DNA from: Pseudanabaena sp. PCC 7367
GTDB lineage: Bacteria > Cyanobacteriota > Cyanobacteriia > Pseudanabaenales > Pseudanabaenaceae
DNA length: 64,000 nucleotides
Assembly (NCBI RefSeq): GCF_000317065.1
Contig: NC_019701.1
Coordinates: 1,827,001 to 1,891,000 of the forward strand
Reading direction: 5' to 3'
Below are positions 8,899-16,860 of this stretch, in pieces. The translations under genes and the position numbers were made by a program. Position 1 is the first letter of the stretch. Every line of letters begins with the position of its first letter. A model generated the notes under the pieces. That model did no database searches and was not told the DNA's origin. It saw only the letters and a program-made list of their open reading frames with translations.

Positions 8899-9137
8899 AT
8901 GCAAAAAAACACCAGTGTTATGCTTGGCAGCCATTTTGAGCAATTTATCAACCAAAAAGTAGCCGAGGGACGCTATGGCTCTGCTAGTGAGGCTATTCGC
9001 GCGGGACTACGCTTACTAGAGTTACAGGAAACAAAACAAAACTCGCAGCATTACGCCGTGCCTTAGAGGAAGGCGAAAATAGCGGTGTGACTGATTATTC
9101 ATTGGATCAGTTAATCGAAGAGCTGGACGCGGAGTAG
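8899..9137 (+). pseudogene. Broken ParD/CopG-type antitoxin gene
   Basis: Reading from ATG 8899 gives [17 protein letters not shown]...[18 protein letters not shown], the DNA-binding and dimerisation part of ParD antitoxins. After QET the frame breaks and stops at 9064-9066. The expected continuation ([13 protein letters not shown], then a C-terminus ending ELDAE) is intact in frame 3 and ends at TAG 9135-9137. The break coincides with a tandem duplication of the 5-mer ACAAA at 9031-9040; removing one copy restores [10 protein letters not shown] exactly. The first ~50 residues could still be made and could still bind DNA, but the toxin-neutralising tail would be lost. No ParE-like toxin ORF follows: the next gene is panD on the other strand. 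Confidence 0.85.
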
Positions 9138-9211
9138 TTTCAGATCGCAAATCCTGAAGTGATCGCCATCCCAGCTTGCAAGAGATTAATAGGTTGATCG
9201 GTGCGTAGAAT

Positions 9212-9721
9212 CTATCTTTTGGAAAGATGTTTGAAAGAAATATGTGGGTCAAGGGATTCAAATGGAACAGATTGGAACTCCATTTTTCGGTTGATTTTTT
9301 GATCGACATTTTGATCGATCGCGGTAACATCAAGCCCAGGAACCAAACTTTGCTGCAAAATCTCCTGGGCACGGTTATTTTGGCCATCGGCGATCAACAC
9401 GTAGGCCTGGTGGCCGTTTTGGATTACTTCTTGGCGATCGCAGTCGGCATAGGCCACAATAATCGCCAGATCATCAGGACTAAATAAATGCGCTGCCGCG
9501 CCATTGGCACAAATTACACCGCTGCCCGCTTCACCGGGCAGAACATAGGTACTAAGGCGATTGCCATTGCTTAAATTCCAAACCTGCACTTCTTCGAGCG
9601 GCAGAATGCCCACTTGATCAATTAATTGACGATCGATCGTAATGCTGCCGGTATAGTTAACATTGGCCTCAGTGATTCTGACCCGATGCAACTTGGCATG
9701 CATTAATCTAATCCTGCTCAC
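9212..9721 (-). CDS. panD: Aspartate 1-decarboxylase with C-terminal extension
   Basis: PanD makes beta-alanine from aspartate for pantothenate and CoA synthesis. It is a pyruvoyl enzyme that self-cleaves at Gly-Ser, visible here as TGSITID (Gly25-Ser26). LHRVRITEANVNY, Lys10, Tyr59 and NGAAA complete the family core. I kept the GTG start at 9721 because it places the Gly-Ser site as in other PanD proteins; an ATG six codons in (9703) is the alternative. Family members are about 115-130 residues. This one has 169: after ADGQN (~residue 115) come about 50 extra residues ending in KHLSKR with no recognisable domain. The extension reaches into DNA next to the dead antitoxin. coaBC, which acts later in the same pathway, lies 12 kb away. 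Confidence 0.92.
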   Translation of the reverse strand: MSRIRLMHAKLHRVRITEANVNYTGSITIDRQLIDQVGILPLEEVQVWNLSNGNRLSTYVLPGEAGSGVICANGAAAHLFSPDDLAIIVAYADCDRQEVIQNGHQAYVLIADGQNNRAQEILQQSLVPGLDVTAIDQNVDQKINRKMEFQSVPFESLDPHISFKHLSKR

Positions 9722-9870
9722 GATCGCCTATTTCTCCTAACAAATTATTGATCTAATGTACTGTTTTTTAGCTATAAAGGGGTTGCATGACCAGCAATGC
9801 CATCGATAATTAGGTTTAATAATCCTAGTATTTCCATAATTCTATTTCAACAAGGAAAAGCGCCCCACCC

Positions 9871-10302
9871 ATGCAAGTAAAGTTCCGTGATTGTGATTGG
9901 TTCGATCTGTGGCTATGGATCGAATTTGAAAATGTTCCCTCAGTAATGGAAAAGCAGATCGTTGATGAGTTGTTCAATTCCTGGTTTTTGCTGGGTAAGT
10001 TGGGCGGCTTTAATGCGGTGAATATGCAGGTGCAGGAAACGGGTGTAGATATTAGCTATTTTGATTATGATGTGGAAATGGCTGAGGAAGAAATGATGTC
10101 GTTGATGCACAACATGGGCGACGTGGAATATGAAGACAACTGGGCTCGTTGTTGGGTCGATCTGGGTACGGCAGATGCGATCGCCATTGATATATTAATT
10201 AACGCCTTGCAGCAGTTCAGTAAGGATTATGTGGCGGTAGAGACTTTGATTGTGGGTGGCCAAAATGAAGACTGGCCGACGGATGATTACAACCGCAATT
10301 GA
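9871..10302 (+). CDS. DUF3531 family protein
   Basis: A 143-residue acidic soluble protein with the look of the DUF3531 family of cyanobacteria and plastid-bearing eukaryotes: the opening MQVKFRDCDWFDLWLWIEF, the FNSWFLLGKLGGFNA block near residues 35-50, and DISYFDYDVEMAEEE. Its molecular function is not established to my knowledge. No signal peptide or membrane segment is visible. The gene stands alone: panD is divergent on the left and nurA converges on the right. A HIP1-related GGCGATCGCC palindrome lies just downstream (10320-10329) but lacks a T-run in the right direction, so it is not counted as a terminator. Confidence 0.75.
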   Translation: MQVKFRDCDWFDLWLWIEFENVPSVMEKQIVDELFNSWFLLGKLGGFNAVNMQVQETGVDISYFDYDVEMAEEEMMSLMHNMGDVEYEDNWARCWVDLGTADAIAIDILINALQQFSKDYVAVETLIVGGQNEDWPTDDYNRN

Positions 10303-10365
10303 GTGAGCCAAGAGCCAATGGCGATCGCCTTGAGCTTAAAAAAAACAGGCTAGATTGATCAAAGA

Positions 10366-11712
10366 TTAAGCAATGCTACCCCGCTTGCGGGCTTCTTTGT
10401 AGGAAGTAGCTAAATTACTCAATCCTGATTTGAGCATTTGTTGCTCCAGGATGGTAAAGAAACGGCGGCGATCGCTCCCAGTCACTACCGCTTGATTATG
10501 AGCTTCCGCCAAAGCCACTGGATAACCATAGCCCTTTTGAATTTGCGCCAGGATCATGCTCAGGGCTTGATTTCTCAAATTAAAATCCAGAGCAGTCCAG
10601 GCTGGCATTTCCACCCGCGCAATTTCTACACCCACATGCAAATAACAAAAATAGATCTGCTGCGCATCGCCATATTCATTCAAAATTCGGGCATTACTAC
10701 GCCACAACGGGCTACATTCACCGGGCTGTAATAACCGATGCCACAAGGTCGCATCACGGGTGGGTTGAATTTTGCTGCATGGTGCTTTGGCGATCGGTTG
10801 GGCATTGTTACTGTTACTACTGGAACTTTGGCAATGGGTCTGGCAATCGGGCTGCTCGAAGGGACAAGCGGGCAATCGCAAAAAGTTGGTTGATTCGACG
10901 GCTCTGGGCGCACTGATATAACCAGCCAGGGGAATTTGCGCCATTTTGAGTAAATCCCAGGCGGTGAGCATATCCGGCAAGATCCGATCGCGGGCTTCCC
11001 TGGGTAATGCTTCGAGCGACCAGTAGATCAAGGAGCCATCACTCAGTGCCAGCATCGGGGAGGTTGATTGATTATCTAGATCTAAATCCAGATCTAGCGA
11101 TCGATCGTTCTGGTTATTTGGTTGATCGCTCAGATTATTGGCAGGATTGAGAGAAGTTAGATGATTAAGTGGCTGAGAGTGCCCAGAGTGATTATTGATA
11201 GCAGAATTTTTCTGAGCTAGGGCTAATTCGGTCAGGGCGATCGCTTCGGCGGCGGTGCGGCGCAAACCCATCCATTCTTCGGTGCTAATCCCCCATTGCC
11301 TGGCACCATATAGATCTTCAGGCTTGTAGAAAATCTCTGGCACACTGTCTAAATGGGGATAGGTGCCACTGCCATAATGCAAAGCAACCCGCCCCACGTT
11401 TACCAGATAGCAATAGGCGGCTTCATGGCGACTCGGCGCAATCTGCGATCCATCCGTGGCGATCACACAATGGCTGCCAGTCATGGGTGCAATCTGGTGG
11501 CGCAGGGTTAATGGTTCAATCGGCTCGGCACAATTAAAAATTAACCGATCGCTAAACCGGGCTCGTTGCTGACATAATTCTTCCTGGCGATCGCTGGCTT
11601 GATTAAACAACTCCTCGGCTCGATCTAACTTGCGCATTAATTGCTGCGCCTCTTGAGCCAGTTGCTCAGACATGCCTTGCATTTGGGTTGCAACTTTGAG
11701 CAGATCTAGCAT
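10366..11712 (-). CDS. NurA-domain nuclease
   Basis: NurA proteins are Mn-dependent nucleases that, with a HerA-type helicase, process DNA ends in archaea and some bacteria. After an N-terminal coiled-coil-like region (residues ~1-60, rich in Gln/Glu/Leu), the NurA core starts at HCVIATDGSQIAPSRHE with the catalytic Asp87. A later acidic site sits in LALSDGSLIYW. The C-terminal part (AWTALDFNLRNQALSMILAQIQKGYGYPVALAEAHNQA) resembles the end of the NurA domain. A low-complexity Asn/Asp/Leu-rich insertion (residues ~175-215, including DLDLDLD) and a Cys-containing loop (CPFEQPDCQTHC) are peculiar. No herA gene is present in this window. Length 448. Confidence 0.82.
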   Translation of the reverse strand: MLDLLKVATQMQGMSEQLAQEAQQLMRKLDRAEELFNQASDRQEELCQQRARFSDRLIFNCAEPIEPLTLRHQIAPMTGSHCVIATDGSQIAPSRHEAAYCYLVNVGRVALHYGSGTYPHLDSVPEIFYKPEDLYGARQWGISTEEWMGLRRTAAEAIALTELALAQKNSAINNHSGHSQPLNHLTSLNPANNLSDQPNNQNDRSLDLDLDLDNQSTSPMLALSDGSLIYWSLEALPREARDRILPDMLTAWDLLKMAQIPLAGYISAPRAVESTNFLRLPACPFEQPDCQTHCQSSSSNSNNAQPIAKAPCSKIQPTRDATLWHRLLQPGECSPLWRSNARILNEYGDAQQIYFCYLHVGVEIARVEMPAWTALDFNLRNQALSMILAQIQKGYGYPVALAEAHNQAVVTGSDRRRFFTILEQQMLKSGLSNLATSYKEARKRGSIA

Positions 11713-12202
11713 ATGTAACCTGCGATTATTTGCATGATCTAATTTAATTAGGATTTAAATCTACCAGGCCAGTTTTTACCAATGTCCGTACCCAGAAATT
11801 AGCAGCTCCGCAAACCTACTAATAAAACGAACAGCAGCCTAGCCTCTAAAAACATATATTTAATTACTCTAGATAATACCCAACCTGGGCAAAATCTAGT
11901 CTAGCCAACAGTCCCGATTAGCTAGCCTTACGATCATGCATTACTTTTAACCACATTGCTGTGATCTCCCCTTGCTGAGGGTGTGATTTTAAACCAGATT
12001 AGTTTTTGCCCACCAGCGATCGCCTGATCCAATCTCCGATCGTAGGTAAGTAGGTAAGTAAATAAATGGATTCAGAACAAATAGCAATCTTGAATAAGAT
12101 CTAGCTAGGGGAGAAATCATGATGTTCCCCGCTTGAGGTATTCTTAGTTTCTGAGTGCATTATGTAATGAGATCGTCAAATTCTGGTTATAGATAGTTCA
12201 AA
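11713..12202. other. 490-base divergent intergenic region between nurA and the GT2 gene
   Basis: Contains the promoters of two divergent genes. A short direct repeat GTAGGTAAGTAGGTAAGTAAATAAAT lies around 12043-12066. No ORF, RNA gene or terminator can be supported. Confidence 0.35.
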
Positions 12203-13402
12203 GTGTCATTTAATTTAGATCTGTTAGATATTTTAGATTTTTTGTTTCTGCCGTTGCTGGTGGTGCAGCTTGGATGTGCCCTGGTGCTGTTAAAAAGGTT
12301 GAGCACCGCGCCGCAGCGCATACCAGCCCTAGAGCCGATCGAGGAGCATGAAGCTAAGCCCACGCCGCAGGTAACCGTGGTAATTCCCACCCTCAATGAG
12401 GCGGAGCGATTACCCCATTGTTTGGATGGGTTGCGCGGTCAGGCAATGGCAGAAATTGTGGTGGTTGATAGCCGATCGCAGGATGGCACCCCGGCATATG
12501 TGCGATCGCAGCAGGCTGAATATCCCAGCAAATTACGCCTGGTTACCGATGACCCACTACCCGATGGGTGGGTTGGTCGTCCCTGGGCGCTGCACAATGG
12601 TTATTTAAATGCAAATCCCGACAGTGAGTGGATTCTGGGCGTAGATGCCGATACAATGCCGCAACCGGGTATGGTGGCCACAATCGTGCAAACGGCGATC
12701 GCCGAAAACTATGATATTGTCTCGCTCTCACCCCGGTTTATTCTCAAGCATCCGGGGGAGCAATTGCTACAACCAGCATTGTTGATGACTTTGATCTATC
12801 GCTTTGGCGCTACGGGCGATCGCACTCAATTTACTAAAGACCGCGTTTTGGCCAATGGTCAATGTTTCCTCTCGCGCAAAGAGGTACTCGATCGCCTGGG
12901 TGGCTATAAGCTGGCCAGTAGTTCTTTTTGTGATGATGTTACCTTAGCGCGGGCAGCCGCCCAACAGGGGGCAAAGGTGGGCTTTTTGAATGGCTCTGAG
13001 CTATTGCAAGTACGCATGTATACATCAATGGCTGAGACCTGGACTGAATGGGGGCGATCGCTAGACCTGAAGGATGCGGCCACGCCATTACAAACCTGGA
13101 GCGATGTTGGCTTTTTGTTAATGGTGCAGGGACTACCAATTCCTTTATTAGCTCTATTAATTCTTTTGGTAGTTTTGCTGCCAGGATTATCGACAATCGG
13201 TTGGACGCTGCTGGCAATCAATTTGTTTTTAGTCACGATCAGGCTGGCACTTTTGTTTGGGATCCGCGTCAGCTATACGGAGCTGGGATTTTTCTTCTGG
13301 CTCTCCCCCCTGTTTGATCCGATCGCAGTGCTGCGGATTTTTATTTCCACTGTCAACAGACCCAGACAATGGCGCGGTCGTATTTATACTCAAACGGGGT
13401 AA
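12203..13402 (+). CDS. Family 2 glycosyltransferase, CruG-like
   Basis: A 399-residue membrane glycosyltransferase. It has an N-terminal hydrophobic segment (~residues 8-28), then a GT-A catalytic domain: VTVVIPTLNEAERL, VVVDSRSQDGT, a DPLPDGWVGRPWALHNG block, the DxD-type GVDADT, and a later FCDDVTLARAA. Three or four hydrophobic helices close the protein (residues ~295-385). This architecture is shared by CruG, the 2'-O-glycosyltransferase of myxol-type carotenoids in cyanobacteria, and by hopanoid-associated HpnB-like enzymes; I lean to CruG but cannot separate them by eye. The start is GTG 12203; no ATG fits the N-terminus. The downstream neighbour is a tiny membrane protein with no known link. 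Confidence 0.72.
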   Translation: MSFNLDLLDILDFLFLPLLVVQLGCALVLLKRLSTAPQRIPALEPIEEHEAKPTPQVTVVIPTLNEAERLPHCLDGLRGQAMAEIVVVDSRSQDGTPAYVRSQQAEYPSKLRLVTDDPLPDGWVGRPWALHNGYLNANPDSEWILGVDADTMPQPGMVATIVQTAIAENYDIVSLSPRFILKHPGEQLLQPALLMTLIYRFGATGDRTQFTKDRVLANGQCFLSRKEVLDRLGGYKLASSSFCDDVTLARAAAQQGAKVGFLNGSELLQVRMYTSMAETWTEWGRSLDLKDAATPLQTWSDVGFLLMVQGLPIPLLALLILLVVLLPGLSTIGWTLLAINLFLVTIRLALLFGIRVSYTELGFFFWLSPLFDPIAVLRIFISTVNRPRQWRGRIYTQTG

Positions 13403-13454
13403 CATAGAATCGTAATTACCTTGAGTAATCTTATCGTTATCATAGGTTCAGGTT

Positions 13455-13589
13455 ATGTCTGATTTTAATCGTGGCATTATGAAGTTCGATGGCGCTGATA
13501 CGCCCGTTACCGTGGCTATTTCTGCATCGATTATTTTAAGTGCAATCGCTTTCCTGATATGGTGGGGATTGAGCATTGCTTACGCATAA
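13455..13589 (+). CDS. 44-residue single-TM protein
   Basis: A short ORF starting at ATG 13455 (MSDFNRGIMKFDGADTPVTV) and ending with a hydrophobic helix rich in Ile/Ala, closing with WWGLSIAYA. The preceding bases (TTCAGGTT) offer a weak ribosome-binding site. Size, a single helix and aromatic residues at the membrane edge are typical of small thylakoid subunits (photosystem, NDH-1 or cytochrome complexes). I cannot match it to a named one; NdhP-sized or Psb35-like proteins are possibilities, not identifications. It lies 52 bases after the GT2 gene and about 92 bases before the flavin reductase on the same strand. Confidence 0.6.
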   Translation: MSDFNRGIMKFDGADTPVTVAISASIILSAIAFLIWWGLSIAYA

Positions 13590-13681
13590 CGTTAGTTGAC
13601 CTGTAGACAAATATATTAAGCAGATCAACAAACGGCAAAAGTTTGCGGCAATGTCTGAACCCTGCTGATATTAGATAAGGT

Positions 13682-14176
13682 ATGACTGAGTCACAAAATT
13701 TGGAAGCCAAAGAAGCCTTGGGAGCAGCGATCGGCTGTATTCCTGGTGGTTTGTTTATTGTTACCACCAAACAAAAAGATCAGACTGGCACAATGCTGGC
13801 ATCCTGGATCCAGCAAGCGGCGTTTGAACCTCCCTCCTTTACGATCGCCGTGGCCAAAGGGCGGCATATTGAATCTCTGTTGCAGCCAGGCTCCCCGGTT
13901 GTTTTAAATATTCTGGCCAAAGGACAGGGCAAGCTAGTTGGCCATTTTGCCAAATCATTTGAGCCTGGTGTCGATCCCCTGGCGGGAGTTGAGCTAGGTT
14001 CCGCACCCAGTGGTCAGCCCTATTTGACCGGGGCGATCGCTTATCTTGATGCCGAGGTGGTTGGCAGTATGGATGCGGGCGATCATGCGATCGTGCTAGC
14101 TAAAATTACCTCCGGTCAAAAGATTGGTGATGGCGAACCTGCTGTTCATATTCGTAAAAACGGCTTTAAGTATTAG
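13682..14176 (+). CDS. Stand-alone flavin reductase-like (FMN-binding) protein
   Basis: A 164-residue flavin_reductase-like split-barrel domain and nothing else. Characteristic blocks are ALGAAIGCIPGGLFIVTTK, MLASWIQQAAFEPPSFTIAVAK and SPVVLNILAKGQG. These resemble the C-terminal flavin reductase module of cyanobacterial flavodiiron proteins, which carries FMN and accepts electrons from NAD(P)H. Here the metallo-lactamase and flavodoxin modules are absent, so it would be a partner domain or an independent reductase. No signal peptide. It is preceded by a weak purine-rich site (ATAAGG). A gap of 99 bases separates it from the next gene. Confidence 0.82.
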   Translation: MTESQNLEAKEALGAAIGCIPGGLFIVTTKQKDQTGTMLASWIQQAAFEPPSFTIAVAKGRHIESLLQPGSPVVLNILAKGQGKLVGHFAKSFEPGVDPLAGVELGSAPSGQPYLTGAIAYLDAEVVGSMDAGDHAIVLAKITSGQKIGDGEPAVHIRKNGFKY

Positions 14177-14275
14177 TTTAATTTAATAGAGATTAATGGG
14201 ACGAGGCGATTGCAATTAATGTATGCCAACTTGTCAATCTGGTCGGACTGAATCGGACTGAACCCAAAAAAAGTA

Positions 14276-14596
14276 ATGAAAAAATTATTAATTCTGCCCT
14301 TGCTGGCGATCGCCTGCTTGATTGGTGGTAGCACCGAGCTGAAATGGAATGGTGATGAACTGGCTAATGCCCAGAGTAACTGCACTGACTCGGCACTGGA
14401 ATCAAATCCGAATGCGAAAAAAGCCCAGGCACAATATTTTTGTTCTTGTACCCTGACCCAGGCTGCCCAGCGTTGGGATTACGAGGATTTTGCCTTTAAT
14501 GAGTCTGCCTATGTGACAGAACTTGCGGAAGCTGGGGTTATCGGCCAATGCGTGCAAGAGGCATTGCAACTTGAAGCGGAAGCCACTGATATTTAG
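14276..14596 (+). CDS. Small secreted protein with CxC motif, unknown function
   Basis: A 106-residue ORF with a clear signal peptide (MKKLLILPLLAIACLIGG). The mature part has four Cys: NCTD, the pair FCSCTL and GQCVQ. The composition is acidic at the C-terminus. The spacing of the Cys (CxC plus two flanking) could make two disulfides or bind a ligand. I do not recognise a named family. The gene is on the same strand as the flavin reductase before it but 99 bases away. Downstream lies the shared convergent gap with the porin gene. Confidence 0.65.
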   Translation: MKKLLILPLLAIACLIGGSTELKWNGDELANAQSNCTDSALESNPNAKKAQAQYFCSCTLTQAAQRWDYEDFAFNESAYVTELAEAGVIGQCVQEALQLEAEATDI

Positions 14597-14730
14597 ATGG
14601 GTATTTAGATAGGTATTTAGAGATAGGCAACTCTAAGTCCAGGTTTTAAGTAACTAGATACCGATCCTGATGCTTTGTCAGCTTTAATGCTCTGGAGTCC
14701 GCAGTCTGCACTTTAAAAATTTGAGCTCAA

Positions 14731-14766
14731 AATAAAAAACAGTAGCGAGTATCGATCGCTGCTGTT
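14731..14766 (-). terminator. Rho-independent terminator of the porin gene
   Basis: Read on the minus strand, an 11-bp stem (AACAGCAGCGA pairing with TCGCTACTGTT, one G-U pair) with a 7-base loop is followed by TTTTATT. It lies about 120 bases after the porin stop codon at 14887. The hairpin occupies 14738-14766. Confidence 0.75.
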
Positions 14767-14886
14767 TCTGTTTCAAGTGAGTGAGTAAAGATACTAATAG
14801 CGCTTACAGCTAATGCTTGCTGGCACTAAGATTATTACCGATTTGCCAATATATACATAAACAAGCATCCCGTAATCAGCTAATGC

Positions 14887-16560
14887 TTAGAATGTAAATA
14901 CAGTGCGGATCGTACCGATCGTAATCGTATCGTTGGCGCTGCTATTATTGGGATTAAAAATAAACTGCAAGTCTGGTGTAATTGAGATATTTTCAGTAAT
15001 TGGCAAGTTATAGAACAACTCTAGATTGGTTTGCGAAGAATTGCCAATATCACTTTCAATGAATGGCTGCCCCACTGCAAACGCAGCGATCGCCCCTTCC
15101 CTGAACAAATCTGGGAATGAAAGCCCCGCCATCCAGTAGGTTGGACTCAAATCAGTAGTAGCAGAATTTGCGTTTACATAGGTGGGCAACACATCCCGCA
15201 ACAAAGCACCACGACCATCGATGCTACCAAAGCCATAGCGACCAAACAGGCCAATCCTAGACGATGGAGCCCATTCTAAATTAACCCCACCAATGTCATA
15301 TTCAAGGTTGTTCACCGCAGCCGATGCATATTGCAGCCGAATCGCAAACGGTCTTTCACCTTCACTATTCTCTGGTGCGAATTCCAGTTCTACAATGCCC
15401 TGGTAGGGATCGCCAAATAGCCCCTGGTTAATATTGCCATCATCTTCTGGCTCGGCTGCATTGGCTGCCACATAGCCCAATCGCAAGCTAAACGGGCCGC
15501 CTCTGGGATTCCAATCGATCGCCGCACCAGCGCCATCATTGACCGGGAACAGCAACGCATTGTTAATGAACATGCCGATCGAAAAGTCCACCGACTCATC
15601 ATTGGCAAAGCTATTCCCATCCAGGTGATCGTTAAGGGAAATCACCGGGCCGATCGACACCAGCATATTTTCGCCAACCGGAAAGTCATACCGCAGCTTG
15701 CCCAGTTCAAAGGTGGAACCAGCGCCAGCATAGTCAAATCCAGAGCTACCGCCAAAGCCAGTAAAGCCTAGAATTTCATCCGGCTGTGACAGAAAAGAAG
15801 TTACGCCATCACCGCCATTACCAGATTCCAAGCGGGTGACCAGTAAATCATTGCCAGTAAAGCTGGTGTTGAAATCTAATCTAATCCGCGCAATAAACGT
15901 AGTATTGGCATCACCGGGCTGCCCAGACAAAACATCCAATCCCGCATTATCTAAAGCCGGTTGAAACAGTTCTTCATTGCCAGAGCCACCACCGGTGATC
16001 GCAATGATCGCTTGTCCCTCTAGTTTGGTAGTGGTTGAGAACTGCTGCGCCTCTAGTTGTGCTGTTTTGGCTTCGAGCGCATCAACCCGACCCCGCAGGG
16101 CAGCGAGTTCAGCCGCAAATTCTTCTTGCAGTCGTTGCAGCGCCGCCAAATCTTCTTTACTAACCTTATCGGCCAGACCAGAGGCAATAATCTCGTTGAT
16201 TTTGTCTAAACAGGCATTCAAGCCAGCCGCAAACTCATAACGGGTCATGGCGCGTTGGCCGCGATAGGTACGATCGGGATAGCCAGCAATACAACCGTAA
16301 CGTTCGACCAGGGATTGCAACGCCGTGAAGGCCCAATCGGTTGGTTGCACATCGCTCAACTGCGAGACAGAAGTGACCTGAGCTGTTTTGGCAGTTCGTC
16401 CTTCAGCCGCATATTTGATGAACTCCGATGAAACCACCCGATCGCCTGGGGTTTCAACTTCAGTAGTTTGGGCGATCGCTTGAACAGCACTACCCCCAGA
16501 ACAGAGGACTGCGATCGCACTAAATTTAAGCAGCCTATTGTTAAATCGAACTCTTTGCAT
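14887..16560 (-). CDS. SLH-domain OprB-like porin, probable iron-uptake porin
   Basis: An outer-membrane channel of the cyanobacterial SLH-porin group (Slr1841/iron uptake porin type). After a basic signal peptide (residues ~1-31, ending AVQAIAQ) comes an SLH domain at ~63-120 (LSDVQPTDWAFTALQSLVERYGC, then RYEFAAGLNACLDKI). A coiled-coil of ~40 residues with Leu/Ala heptads follows (LAALRGRVDALEAKTAQLEAQ), then the OprB-type beta barrel ending in an aromatic residue (GTIRTVFTF), as outer-membrane proteins do. The SLH domain anchors it to the peptidoglycan. A GAGGA ribosome-binding site precedes the ATG. A Fur-box-like palindrome 36 bases upstream suggests iron control. The substrate is inferred from family annotation and this operator. 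Confidence 0.88.
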   Translation of the reverse strand: MQRVRFNNRLLKFSAIAVLCSGGSAVQAIAQTTEVETPGDRVVSSEFIKYAAEGRTAKTAQVTSVSQLSDVQPTDWAFTALQSLVERYGCIAGYPDRTYRGQRAMTRYEFAAGLNACLDKINEIIASGLADKVSKEDLAALQRLQEEFAAELAALRGRVDALEAKTAQLEAQQFSTTTKLEGQAIIAITGGGSGNEELFQPALDNAGLDVLSGQPGDANTTFIARIRLDFNTSFTGNDLLVTRLESGNGGDGVTSFLSQPDEILGFTGFGGSSGFDYAGAGSTFELGKLRYDFPVGENMLVSIGPVISLNDHLDGNSFANDESVDFSIGMFINNALLFPVNDGAGAAIDWNPRGGPFSLRLGYVAANAAEPEDDGNINQGLFGDPYQGIVELEFAPENSEGERPFAIRLQYASAAVNNLEYDIGGVNLEWAPSSRIGLFGRYGFGSIDGRGALLRDVLPTYVNANSATTDLSPTYWMAGLSFPDLFREGAIAAFAVGQPFIESDIGNSSQTNLELFYNLPITENISITPDLQFIFNPNNSSANDTITIGTIRTVFTF

Positions 16561-16860
16561 TGATCAAATCCTCACAGCCATAGAGACAAATATTTATGAT
16601 AACGATTATCATTTTCATAATAACTTGGTTAAATCAATCAAGCAAATCAAGTTACTTAATAAAAGTCAAATTCAATAAGTAATAATCATTTTTGACTCTA
16701 GCTCATTTAAAGTTAGATGTCTATCTTAAGAGTAGAATAAACTCCTAAACTGATTTACAAGCAAAAATACAATATCAATATCTTTCTTAATAAATAATCA
16801 ATATAAAATAAGTCCATCATTTTGATACACTTATTGCTATTCAGTCTCAATTAATTAAAA
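16561..16860. other. Divergent intergenic region between porin and phosphatase lipoprotein
   Basis: 300 bases, very AT-rich, carrying the Fur-box-like palindrome near the porin side and presumably both promoters. A second partial match (AATAATCATTT, 16680-16690) lies 80 bases further on. No ORF. Confidence 0.5.
16596..16616 (-). promoter_or_regulatory. Fur-box-like operator
   Basis: ATGATAA-CGA-TTATCAT forms perfect 7-bp arms at 16596-16612. The 19 bases 16598-16616 match the classical Fur consensus GATAATGATAATCATTATC at 16 positions. It lies 36-56 bases before the porin ATG, where a repressor would cover the promoter or early transcript. Confidence 0.75.

Noticed and set aside
10320-10329. 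GGCGATCGCC palindrome after the DUF3531 gene as terminator
   Set aside because: It is a HIP1-type site without a T-run in the needed direction.
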